A DNA stretch of 13,507 nucleotides from CAJBVG01 sp044337515 (GCA_044337515.1 JBIINK010000055.1:1-13507), one strand, 5' to 3'. Numbered from the stretch's first letter, positions 5,352 through 12,706 are shown. Notes: generated from the sequence alone by a model not told the origin. A program made the numbers and translations.

Positions 5352-7136
5352 ATGAAAAATATCAGAAATTTCTGCATTATAGCGCATATTGACCACGGTA
5401 AAAGCACCCTAGCTGACCGTTTATTAGAATATACCAATACCATTACCAAACGTGAAGCTCAAGCTCAGCTTTTAGACGATATGGATTTGGAACGTGAACG
5501 TGGGATTACCATTAAAAGTCACGCTATCCAAATGAACTATGAGCAAGATGGTCAACAGTATGTGTTTAACTTAATTGATACGCCTGGCCACGTTGACTTT
5601 TCGTACGAAGTATCTCGTTCTATTGCAGCTTGCGAAGGAGCATTATTAATTGTTGATGCTTCACAAGGCATACAAGCACAAACCATTTCGAACTTATACT
5701 TAGCCTTAGAGCACGACCTGCATATTATTCCAATTTTAAATAAAATGGACTTACCTGGTGCAATGCCAGAAGAGGTAAAAGATCAAATTGTTGATTTAAT
5801 TGGATGCAAGCATGAAGACATTATCCCAGCATCTGGTAAAACAGGTTTGGGTGTAGATAAAATTTTAGAAGCCATTGTGGCTAGAGTACCTGCTCCAGTT
5901 GGCGATAATGATGCACCATTGCAAGCCTTAATTTTCGACTCAGTATTTAATTCGTTCCGTGGTATCATTGCTTATTTCAAAGTGGTGAATGGTGAAATTA
6001 AAAAAGGTGATAAAGTAAAATTCGTGAATACGGGCTCAGAATATTTTGCTGATGAAGTTGGTGTTTTACGATTAAACCAAGAGCCGCGTGCCAGCATTAA
6101 AACAGGAGATGTAGGTTATATCATCTCAGGTATTAAAGAAGCTCGTGAAGTTAAAGTAGGCGATACTATTACTCACCTATCAAGACCAGGTATAGGTATA
6201 CAAGGTTTTGAAGATGTAAAGCCTATGGTATTTGCAGGTATTTACCCTGTAGAAACCGACGATTTTGAAGAACTACGCGAGTCGATGTTCAAATTACAAT
6301 TGAACGATGCTTCCTTAGTCTTCGAACCGGAGTCATCTGCCGCTTTAGGTTTTGGTTTCCGTTGCGGATTCTTAGGAATGCTGCACATGGAGATTATCCA
6401 AGAGCGTTTAGAGCGTGAGTTTAACATGACGGTTATTACTACCGTTCCTAACGTATCATACAAAGCATTTACTACCAAAGGTGATGAGATTGCGGTGAAC
6501 AATCCATCTGATCTACCCGACCCTAGTCGTATTGAATACGTAGAAGAACCTTATATCAAAGCAAACATCATTACTAAATCTGAATTCGTTGGATCGGTAA
6601 TGTCGCTTTGTATTAATAAACGTGGTAACATTATCAATCAATCTTACTTAACCTCAGACCGAGTAGAACTTGTGTTCGAAATGCCGATGGGTGAAATTGT
6701 ATTTGATTTTTATGATCGCTTAAAAACCATTTCAAAAGGATATGCATCATTCGACTATCATCAAATTGGTTATCGCCAATCGGATTTAGTGAGAATGGAT
6801 ATTCGTTTGAACTCTGAACCTGTAGATGCCTTGTCTTCATTGATTCACAGAAGCAACTCGTTTAGCTTTGGTAAAAAAATCTGCGAGAAATTAAAAGAAC
6901 TTTTACCTCGTCAACAATTCGAAATTGTAATACAAGCTTCTATTGGAGCAAAAATTATTGCAAGAGAAACAGTCAAAGCTTTACGTAAAGATGTAACCGC
7001 AAAATGTTATGGTGGTGATATTTCTCGTAAACGTAAATTATTAGAAAAACAAAAAGAAGGTAAAAAGAGAATGCGCCAAGTAGGTAATGTGGAAATTCCA
7101 CAGTCTGCGTTTATGGCGGTGTTGAAATTAGACTGA
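5352..7136 (+). CDS. lepA: Elongation factor 4 (LepA), ribosome-associated GTPase
   Basis: 594 residues from the ATG at 5352, the normal LepA length. The GTPase motifs are intact: AHIDHGKST at 11-19, RGIT at 50-53, DTPGH at 76-80, NKMD at 130-133 and SGKTG at 161-165. Domains II, III and V follow, and the LepA-specific C-terminal domain ends in a basic segment (KRKLLEKQKEGKKRMR) near residues 560-575. The protein binds the ribosome and affects translocation and initiation efficiency. An in-frame TTG at 5343 would add three residues. It is rejected because it lies inside the promoter -7 box, while the ATG gives the canonical MKNIRNFCIIAHIDHGKS start. It is followed by a heptamer-filled gap and folD on the same strand. 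Confidence 0.98.
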   Translation: MKNIRNFCIIAHIDHGKSTLADRLLEYTNTITKREAQAQLLDDMDLERERGITIKSHAIQMNYEQDGQQYVFNLIDTPGHVDFSYEVSRSIAACEGALLIVDASQGIQAQTISNLYLALEHDLHIIPILNKMDLPGAMPEEVKDQIVDLIGCKHEDIIPASGKTGLGVDKILEAIVARVPAPVGDNDAPLQALIFDSVFNSFRGIIAYFKVVNGEIKKGDKVKFVNTGSEYFADEVGVLRLNQEPRASIKTGDVGYIISGIKEAREVKVGDTITHLSRPGIGIQGFEDVKPMVFAGIYPVETDDFEELRESMFKLQLNDASLVFEPESSAALGFGFRCGFLGMLHMEIIQERLEREFNMTVITTVPNVSYKAFTTKGDEIAVNNPSDLPDPSRIEYVEEPYIKANIITKSEFVGSVMSLCINKRGNIINQSYLTSDRVELVFEMPMGEIVFDFYDRLKTISKGYASFDYHQIGYRQSDLVRMDIRLNSEPVDALSSLIHRSNSFSFGKKICEKLKELLPRQQFEIVIQASIGAKIIARETVKALRKDVTAKCYGGDISRKRKLLEKQKEGKKRMRQVGNVEIPQSAFMAVLKLD

Positions 7137-7139
7137 TAA

Positions 7140-7293
7140 TTAGAATTAAGATTTTAGATGTTAGATATTAGAAACTTACTAATTACTTAATTGTGAAAAA
7201 AAATAAAAATATATCTTTCTAATATCTAATATCTCAATTCTGAATACTATAAAAAATATGAGTTTCTAATATCTAACATCTCAATACTTCATT
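7140..7293. repeat. Inverted heptamer arrays with a 21-bp perfect inverted repeat
   Basis: Heptamers in register at 7140-7195 include TTAGAAT, TTAGATG, TTAGATA and TTAGAAA. The opposite orientation appears at 7219-7246 (CTAATAT twice, CTCAATT, CTGAATA) and again at 7266-7293 (CTAATAT, CTAACAT, CTCAATA, CTTCATT). Bases 7156-7176 are perfectly complementary to 7261-7281 with an 84-nt loop. The left arm could also pair partly with the middle block. The gap lies between lepA and folD and holds no gene. A role in transcript folding is possible but not shown. Confidence 0.85.
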
Positions 7294-7305
7294 ACTACAA
7301 ATACA

Positions 7306-8187
7306 ATGGAACTACTCGACGGAAAAAAAATAGCAGCCGAAATTAAAATTGAAATCAAGAAAGAAGTCGATGAGATGATTGCTATGGGTCACCGTGCTCC
7401 AAACTTAGTGGCTATTTTAGTTGGTGAAGATGGTGCGAGTGAAACGTATGTAAACAGTAAGGCGAAGAATTGTGCGGAGGTTGGTTTTACTTCATCGGTT
7501 ATTCGTTTACCAAAAGATACTACAGAAGAATTTCTATTAAATAAAATCATTGAAATTAATAACGATGACGCTATTGATGGATTGATTGTTCAACTCCCTT
7601 TGCCTGATCATATTTCAGTAACGAAAGTCGTGGAGACAATTGATTATCGTAAAGATGTAGATGGCTTCCACCCGATTAACATCGGAAGAATGAATAAGAA
7701 TTTACCTTGCTATATTTCTGCAACACCAAATGGTATTATGATGCTTTTAGAGCGTTATAAAATCAATACTTCGGGAATGCATTGTGTGGTAGTTGGCCGA
7801 AGCAATATTGTAGGTTCGCCAATGAGTATTTTAATGGCATTGAATGCAGAGCCTGGAAATGCTACTGTAACCATTTGCCACAGTAAAACTCCAGATATTA
7901 GTCGATATACTAAAGATGCCGATATAGTTATCGTAGCTATTGGTAAGAAAAATTATCTTACTGCAGATATGATTAAAGAAGGTGCTATCGTTATTGATGT
8001 TGGAATGAATAGAGAACTATCAGACAAAACTAAATCGGGTTACAAGTTATACGGTGATGTTGATTTTGAAAATGTTTCGAAGAAAGCTTCTTGGATTACT
8101 CCCGTACCCGGTGGTGTTGGATTAATGACTATTGTTTCCTTGTTGAAAAATACGCTAGCAGCAGCGAAGAGAGAATACTATAGCTAA
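7306..8187 (+). CDS. folD: Bifunctional methylenetetrahydrofolate dehydrogenase / methenyltetrahydrofolate cyclohydrolase
   Basis: 293 residues, the normal FolD size. The catalytic YxxxK is Y48-V-N-S-K52 and is followed by NCAEVGF. The folate-site motifs DGLIVQLPLP (about 98-107) and DVDGFHP (about 124-130) are present. The NAD(P)-binding domain carries VVGRSNIVGSP (about 163-173) and closes with TPVPGGVGLMT, where the usual PMT is LMT. The enzyme interconverts 5,10-methylene-THF and 10-formyl-THF for purine and formyl-Met supply, in the cytoplasm. The ATG sits after an A-rich stretch (CTACAAATACA) with no Shine-Dalgarno. No clear -7 box was found in front, so transcription from lepA is possible. 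Confidence 0.97.
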   Translation: MELLDGKKIAAEIKIEIKKEVDEMIAMGHRAPNLVAILVGEDGASETYVNSKAKNCAEVGFTSSVIRLPKDTTEEFLLNKIIEINNDDAIDGLIVQLPLPDHISVTKVVETIDYRKDVDGFHPINIGRMNKNLPCYISATPNGIMMLLERYKINTSGMHCVVVGRSNIVGSPMSILMALNAEPGNATVTICHSKTPDISRYTKDADIVIVAIGKKNYLTADMIKEGAIVIDVGMNRELSDKTKSGYKLYGDVDFENVSKKASWITPVPGGVGLMTIVSLLKNTLAAAKREYYS

Positions 8188-8198
8188 TTGTATACGTT

Positions 8199-8378
8199 GT
8201 ACACTGAATTATGTATTAAGTACATTGTATTAAGTACATTGTTAATAGAAAAAATACATAATACATAATACATAATACATAATACATAATACATAATACA
8301 TAATACATAATACATAATACATAATACATAATACATAATACATAATACATAATACATAATACATAATACATAATACAT
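8199..8378. repeat. Heptamer array including 18 perfect copies of AATACAT
   Basis: The left arm, 8199-8247, is seven heptamers: GTACACT, GAATTAT, GTATTAA, GTACATT, GTATTAA, GTACATT, GTTAATA. After GAAAA (8248-8252) come 18 perfect AATACAT units (8253-8378, 126 bp). Their complement is ATGTATT, so the two arms use the same kind of word in opposite orientation. The last two bases of the array are the AT of the queE start codon. Pure heptamer repeats are prone to slippage, so copy number may vary between cells. A 64-residue MYYVLCI-repeat reading frame on the minus strand is an artefact of the array. Confidence 0.97.
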
Positions 8379-8997
8379 GAATTTAGTTCCAGAAGACGGA
8401 TCCCTATTACCTTTAATGGAAGAGTTTTATACGATCCAGGGGGAAGGATTTCATTCGGGGAAAGCCGCTTACTTTATTCGTTTAGGCGGATGTGATGTGG
8501 GTTGCCATTGGTGTGATGTAAAAGAATCTTGGAACGCCGAACTTCATCCGCTTACTTCTGTAGAAACCATTGTAGCGAATGCTTCAAAGTACCCAGCGAA
8601 AACCGTTGTGGTTACTGGTGGTGAGCCTCTACTCTATAATTTAGATTTACTAACTAGCCGATTAAAAGAAGAAGGCATTAAAACATTTATCGAAACTTCT
8701 GGTGCTTATCCTTTATCAGGAGATTGGGATTGGATTTGCTTATCACCTAAGAAATTCAAAGGTCCGATGCCACAAATTGCTCCTCTAGCAGGTGAACTAA
8801 AAGTAATCGTATTCAATAAATCTGATTTCGATTGGGCAGAAGAACATGCATCATTAGTATCTGACCAATGTAAATTATACCTACAACCCGAATGGAGTAA
8901 AGCAGAGCAAATGATGCCTATCATTATTGAGTTTGTAAAAAATCATCCTCGTTGGGAGGTATCGTTGCAAACGCATAAATTTATGAATATACCTTAA
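8377..8997 (+). CDS. queE: 7-carboxy-7-deazaguanine synthase (radical SAM)
   Basis: 206 residues. The radical-SAM cluster ligands are C39-x3-C43-x2-C46 (GGCDVGCHWCD), preceded by the QueE signature FYTIQGEG (17-24) and followed by a VVTGGEP segment that binds SAM. The enzyme converts 6-carboxy-tetrahydropterin to 7-carboxy-7-deazaguanine, the ring-contraction step on the way to preQ0 and queuosine in tRNA. The other pathway genes (queC, queD, queF) are not in the window. The ATG is the first in-frame start before the signature, and it is fused to the end of an 18-copy AATACAT array. The next gene begins 105 nt after the stop. Confidence 0.96.
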   Translation: MNLVPEDGSLLPLMEEFYTIQGEGFHSGKAAYFIRLGGCDVGCHWCDVKESWNAELHPLTSVETIVANASKYPAKTVVVTGGEPLLYNLDLLTSRLKEEGIKTFIETSGAYPLSGDWDWICLSPKKFKGPMPQIAPLAGELKVIVFNKSDFDWAEEHASLVSDQCKLYLQPEWSKAEQMMPIIIEFVKNHPRWEVSLQTHKFMNIP

Positions 8998-9000
8998 CTG

Positions 9001-9098
9001 GTAGCTAGTAACTAGTAGCTGGTATAAATTAGGAATTAGGAATTAAAAATTTCAATTTAGAATTTAGAATTTAGAACTTAGAATTTAGAACAATTCAT
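9001..9098. repeat. Fourteen heptamers filling the queE-to-OmpA gap
   Basis: 98 bp in unbroken 7-bp register: GTAGCTA, GTAACTA, GTAGCTG, GTATAAA, TTAGGAA twice, TTAAAAA, TTTCAAT, then TTAGAAT/TTAGAAC five times, and AATTCAT. The array starts 3 nt after the queE stop and ends 4 nt before the next ATG, so it is essentially the whole intergenic region. No recognisable -7 box was found in it. Confidence 0.85.
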
Positions 9099-9102
9099 CT
9101 AC

Positions 9103-10998
9103 ATGAAAAAAATAATTCTTCTCACAACGATTTTCATTTTGCCATTTATTTCTTTCTCGCAAGATAAGTTGAGTAGTAGCAATGTTCGTGCGGTGTCGGC
9201 ATATAATCGTTCGAATTTATCCATAGGACAAAAATTATACAATACTGCGATACGTGATTTAGAGGAAGCCTTGCGTTTCGATCCTAATTTTATAGAAGCT
9301 CATTACCGCTTAGGTGATGTATATAAGAAGTTAAGTGAGTACAGAAAATCACTAAACCAATACCAATACGTTGAATCCGTTAATCCAAACATTACAAAAC
9401 ATTTAGGATTTGAAATGGCTGAGTGTTACTTCAACTTACATCGATATGATTCTGCCTTAACTTATTTTGAAACGTATGCTCAAGTGCCCGATCTATCTGA
9501 GAATAGAAGAAAAGTACTCGACAAATATTTAGTCAATACTCGTTTTAGTGTAGAGGCAATTAAGACTCAAATACCTTATGAACCTAAAAATTTAGGTGCA
9601 GGCATAAACACTATTTACCAAGAGTATTTGCCAACCGTAACTGCTGATGATAGTACCATCATTTTCACTCGTCGTTCTAATCAGGAAGACTTTTATGTAA
9701 GTACAAAAGGAAATGAAAACCTTTGGACAAAGTCATTACCATTAAGTACCGCGATTAACACAACAGGTAACGAAGGAGCTCAATGCATTTCACCTGATGG
9801 GCAATATTTATATTTTGCTGGTTGCGGAAGAGAAGATGGATTAGGGAAGTGTGATATTTACTTTTCTAAACTAGTTGGGAATACTTGGAGTAAACCACAA
9901 AACATTGGTGCTCCTATTAATTCACCTTATTGGGAATCTCAACCATCGCTATCTGCAGATGGTATGCGTTTATATTTTGTAAGTGATCGTAAAGGTGGTT
10001 ATGGTTCGTATGATATATATGTCTCTAGGAATTTAGGGAATGGAAAATGGTCGAACCCCGTAAACCTTGGACCGAACATTAACTCTGCAGGTTCGGAATT
10101 ATCCCCTTTCATTCATCCCGATAATCAAACTTTGTATTACTCATCTGATGGCTGGCCTGGATTTGGACAAAACGATATTTTCTACGCAAAGAAATCAGGA
10201 AAGTTTGCTTGGGAGAAGCCTATAAACATTGGCTTTCCAATCAACACTTCACAAGAAGAAAGTAGTTTATTTATTTCTAATGATGGCAAAAAAGCATACT
10301 TCGCTTCGAGTAGTTTACAAGGATTTGGTGGATTAGATTTATACTCTTTCGAATTGTATGAAAAAGCTCGTCCGAATATGGTGACTTACGTTAAAGGAAA
10401 TGTATTCGATAAAAACACGGCACAAAAATTATTTTCAACCGTTGAAATCATCGATATTAATACTGGTGATACTGTTGCACAAACAACTTCGAATGAAGCT
10501 ACTGGTCAATTTTTAGCTAGTTTACCTGTGGGTAAAACCTATGCTTTTAATGTATATAGAGAAGGCTACTTATTTTACTCCGATCAATTTATATTAGAAA
10601 ATAAAAAGTTTATAGAAGCTTTTAAATTGCCTGTACCCTTATCTCCTATTACGGTTGGTGCAAAAATATCATTGAGAAATATATTCTTCGAAACAAATAG
10701 TTTCAAACTAAAAAACGAATCGAAATACGAATTGGTTAAACTTAATGAATTCCTAAAAGGCAACCCTTCTGTACGAATCGAAATCTCAGGACATACCGAT
10801 AATGTTGGTGCCGATATTGCCAATCAAACCTTATCAACAAATCGTGCGAAAGCGGTATATGATTACATGATTAAGCAAGGCATAGACCCTAAGCGATTAG
10901 TGTTTAAAGGGTATGGAAAAACTCAACCGATGGATGTAAATTCTACCGAAGCTGGACGAGCACGTAACCGAAGAACTGAAGTGAAAATTATTGAATAA
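9103..10998 (+). CDS. Envelope protein with TPR, PD40 beta-propeller, regulatory-like and OmpA domains (PorE-like)
   Basis: 631 residues. The signal peptide is MKKIILLTTIFILPFISFS, with probable cleavage after S19. TPR-like helices span about 30-150 (SIGQKLYNTAIRDLEEALRFDP). A propeller region (about 180-415) has PD40 blades at SPDGQYLYF (~230), SADGMRLYF (~285), HPDNQTLYY (~338) and SNDGKKAYF (~392). A carboxypeptidase-regulatory-like beta sandwich follows (about 427-500), then an OmpA C-terminal domain (about 525-631). D566 and R581 have the 15-residue spacing of the two peptidoglycan-binding residues in E. coli OmpA. This order matches PorE, which links type IX secretion and gliding machinery to peptidoglycan. 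PorE is a lipoprotein, whereas no lipobox Cys is present here, so this may be a soluble periplasmic paralogue. Members of this architecture are common in the phylum, so the exact role is inferred. Confidence 0.88.
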   Translation: MKKIILLTTIFILPFISFSQDKLSSSNVRAVSAYNRSNLSIGQKLYNTAIRDLEEALRFDPNFIEAHYRLGDVYKKLSEYRKSLNQYQYVESVNPNITKHLGFEMAECYFNLHRYDSALTYFETYAQVPDLSENRRKVLDKYLVNTRFSVEAIKTQIPYEPKNLGAGINTIYQEYLPTVTADDSTIIFTRRSNQEDFYVSTKGNENLWTKSLPLSTAINTTGNEGAQCISPDGQYLYFAGCGREDGLGKCDIYFSKLVGNTWSKPQNIGAPINSPYWESQPSLSADGMRLYFVSDRKGGYGSYDIYVSRNLGNGKWSNPVNLGPNINSAGSELSPFIHPDNQTLYYSSDGWPGFGQNDIFYAKKSGKFAWEKPINIGFPINTSQEESSLFISNDGKKAYFASSSLQGFGGLDLYSFELYEKARPNMVTYVKGNVFDKNTAQKLFSTVEIIDINTGDTVAQTTSNEATGQFLASLPVGKTYAFNVYREGYLFYSDQFILENKKFIEAFKLPVPLSPITVGAKISLRNIFFETNSFKLKNESKYELVKLNEFLKGNPSVRIEISGHTDNVGADIANQTLSTNRAKAVYDYMIKQGIDPKRLVFKGYGKTQPMDVNSTEAGRARNRRTEVKIIE

Positions 10999-11658
10999 CT
11001 AATTTCCATAAATGGAATAATATTCCATGTTATCAAGAAAAATAAACCCCTCACCTCGGTAAGCAATATTTAATCCTAATTCACTATAAATAGTACTTCC
11101 TGCATTTACGTGTATAGACGATTTTGGGGTTTGTAAAATGATATTGGAATACGGGCTGACGGAAATACTGGAATTGTTTTCGCAAATAATTTTACCTGTA
11201 CCTCGAACTATTAATCGTGCACCGGAATCAATTCTGAACTGACTATTATTTCGAATGTATAAAGTAGCGCTATCTGATATTTCAAAAGTTGCTCCAGGCA
11301 TTAGGTGTAAATTCGTTTTATTATCGAAAATCATCTTCCCGTTTTTACTTACCACCATGTAAGCATTCGGAGTCACTTTAAACTCTACACGCTTAGCCTC
11401 GTTTAGAACATTCATCTGATCGAGAATCTCATCATTATGTACTTCGTAAGTTACAAATGGGAAAATAACCAAATCCGGTTTATTATCACTCGTGATATTA
11501 GTAAGTAATATACTCTTATTAACGAATTGATTAGATTTAATTAAGGATTGCTTAATTACGATTACCTTTTTACTAGAGTCTGTAACACCAGCAAAAACTA
11601 CAATTTGAGCTGTTGTGCATACACTTAACACCAACATGCATTTCATTAGTTGATTCAT
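10999..11658 (-). CDS. Secreted protein of unknown function with a beta-solenoid-like repeat region
   Basis: 219 residues. I do not recognise a named family. Residues 1-23 form a signal peptide (hydrophobic core LVLSVCTTAQIVVFA, probable cleavage after A23). From about 105 to 200 the chain is a run of short strands with regularly spaced G, N and D turns and a ladder-like pattern: LHLMPGATFEI, ATLYIRNNSQFRI, ARLIVRGTGKII, SSISVSPYSNIIL. This suggests a right-handed beta-helix, as found in the N-terminal or stalk parts of secreted Bacteroidota proteins. No type IX C-terminal sorting domain is seen. The stop TAG (11001-10999) touches the TAA of the convergent OmpA-type gene with no base between them. 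Upstream, 11659-11755 has no octamer or heptamer array. A weak TTTCTTTG box lies at 11735-11728. Confidence 0.75.
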   Translation of the reverse strand: MNQLMKCMLVLSVCTTAQIVVFAGVTDSSKKVIVIKQSLIKSNQFVNKSILLTNITSDNKPDLVIFPFVTYEVHNDEILDQMNVLNEAKRVEFKVTPNAYMVVSKNGKMIFDNKTNLHLMPGATFEISDSATLYIRNNSQFRIDSGARLIVRGTGKIICENNSSISVSPYSNIILQTPKSSIHVNAGSTIYSELGLNIAYRGEGFIFLDNMEYYSIYGN

Positions 11659-11755
11659 AACATTTCATTTAGTCTTACGAAAAAATGTTGTTGTGTTGTT
11701 GTTAATAAACCAATTAATATTTCAATGCAAAGAAAAGTAAAATCTTAGGAATAAA

Positions 11756-12568
11756 TTATAAAATCGCTCGACGAATCAAGACTAACTTATTCATCAAATC
11801 TTCTAAATGATCAAGGTGTAGCATATTTGCTCCATCAGATTTTGCATTTTTAGGATCGGGATGAGTTTCGATAAACAAACCATCGGCACCAACAGCAATA
11901 GCTGCTTTGGCAATGGTTTCAATTAGTTCAGGTTTACCACCTGTTACTCCACTTTCTTGATTAGGTTGTTGAAGTGAATGTGTACAATCCATTACTACTG
12001 GAACGCCGAAGGTTTTCATTTCGGTGATGTTTCTAAAATCCACAATCATATCTTGGTAACCGAACGAGTTTCCTCTGTCAGTTAAAAAGATATTTGGGTT
12101 ACCAGAATCTTTCACTTTATGCACGGCATGTTTCATAGATGAACCAGAAAGAAATTGGCCTTTCTTAACATTTACAAATTTGCCTGTTTCCGCTGCTGCA
12201 ATAAGCAACTCGGTTTGGCGACATAGGAATGCAGGTATTTGTAATATATCTACGTATTCGGCAGCTAATGCAGCCTCATGACTTTCATGAATATCTGTTA
12301 CTGTTGGCACATCGAATTCTTTACCAATTTTCGCTAAAATCTTTAATGCTTTCTCATCTCCAATTCCAGTAAAAGAATCTAATCGCGAACGATTGGCTTT
12401 ACGGTAAGAACCTTTGAATATGTATGGGATATTATATTTATCTGTAATGGTGATAATCTTTTCAGCAATGCGCATTGCAATTTCTTCACCTTCAATAGCA
12501 CATGGCCCAGCCATTAAAAAGAAGTTGTTGCTTTCGAGGTGTTTTATTTTTGGCAAATTTTTCAACAT
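11756..12568 (-). CDS. kdsA: 2-dehydro-3-deoxyphosphooctonate aldolase (KDO-8-phosphate synthase)
   Basis: 270 residues, typical KdsA size. The motifs are MAGPCAIE (19-26), IFKGSYRKANRS, TDIHE, LQIPAFLCRQTELL, NVKKGQFLSG, LTDRGNSFGYQDMIVDFR and FIETHPDP. The enzyme condenses arabinose 5-phosphate with phosphoenolpyruvate to give KDO-8-P, the first dedicated step to the inner-core sugar of lipopolysaccharide, in the cytoplasm. C23 occupies the place of the Asn in E. coli KdsA. Together with the His in CTHSLQQP, the Glu in FIETHP and the Asp in KSDGAN it completes the four-ligand site of the metal-dependent class (Aquifex type). The start ATG (12568-12566) touches a heptamer array with no clear -7 box. 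97 nt separate its stop from the downstream gene on the same strand. Confidence 0.97.
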   Translation of the reverse strand: MLKNLPKIKHLESNNFFLMAGPCAIEGEEIAMRIAEKIITITDKYNIPYIFKGSYRKANRSRLDSFTGIGDEKALKILAKIGKEFDVPTVTDIHESHEAALAAEYVDILQIPAFLCRQTELLIAAAETGKFVNVKKGQFLSGSSMKHAVHKVKDSGNPNIFLTDRGNSFGYQDMIVDFRNITEMKTFGVPVVMDCTHSLQQPNQESGVTGGKPELIETIAKAAIAVGADGLFIETHPDPKNAKSDGANMLHLDHLEDLMNKLVLIRRAIL

Positions 12569-12569
12569 A

Positions 12570-12706
12570 GTATTGGGTATTGAGTAATGTGTATTGAGTT
12601 AAATGTATTAAGTATTATGTATTTTGTATTTTGTAAATATTGGCACATTGTCTCATTAGCAAATTAGCACATTAACATATTATCCTATTAACATATTAAC
12701 ATATTA
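12570..12706. repeat. Heptamer array joined directly to an octamer array
   Basis: Ten heptamers in register fill 12570-12639: GTATTGG, GTATTGA, GTAATGT, GTATTGA, GTTAAAT, GTATTAA, GTATTAT, GTATTTT twice, GTAAATA. From 12639 the register changes to eight: ATTGGCAC, ATTGTCTC, ATTAGCAA, ATTAGCAC, ATTAACAT, ATTATCCT, ATTAACAT, ATTAACAT, ATTA. The last 36 bp (12671-12706) are the element also found at 846, 922, 990 and 3862. Its final TTA is the complement of the recQ TAA stop. No gene lies in 12569-12703. Confidence 0.9.

Noticed and set aside
7137..7305. Riboswitch ahead of folD
   Set aside because: The region is heptamer repeats with no conserved aptamer core that I recognise, such as a THF riboswitch; only the inverted repeat is notable.
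8184..8378. Small minus-strand gene encoding repeated MYYVLCI
   Set aside because: It is the translation of the AATACAT heptamer array (three units equal seven codons), with no other gene-like property.
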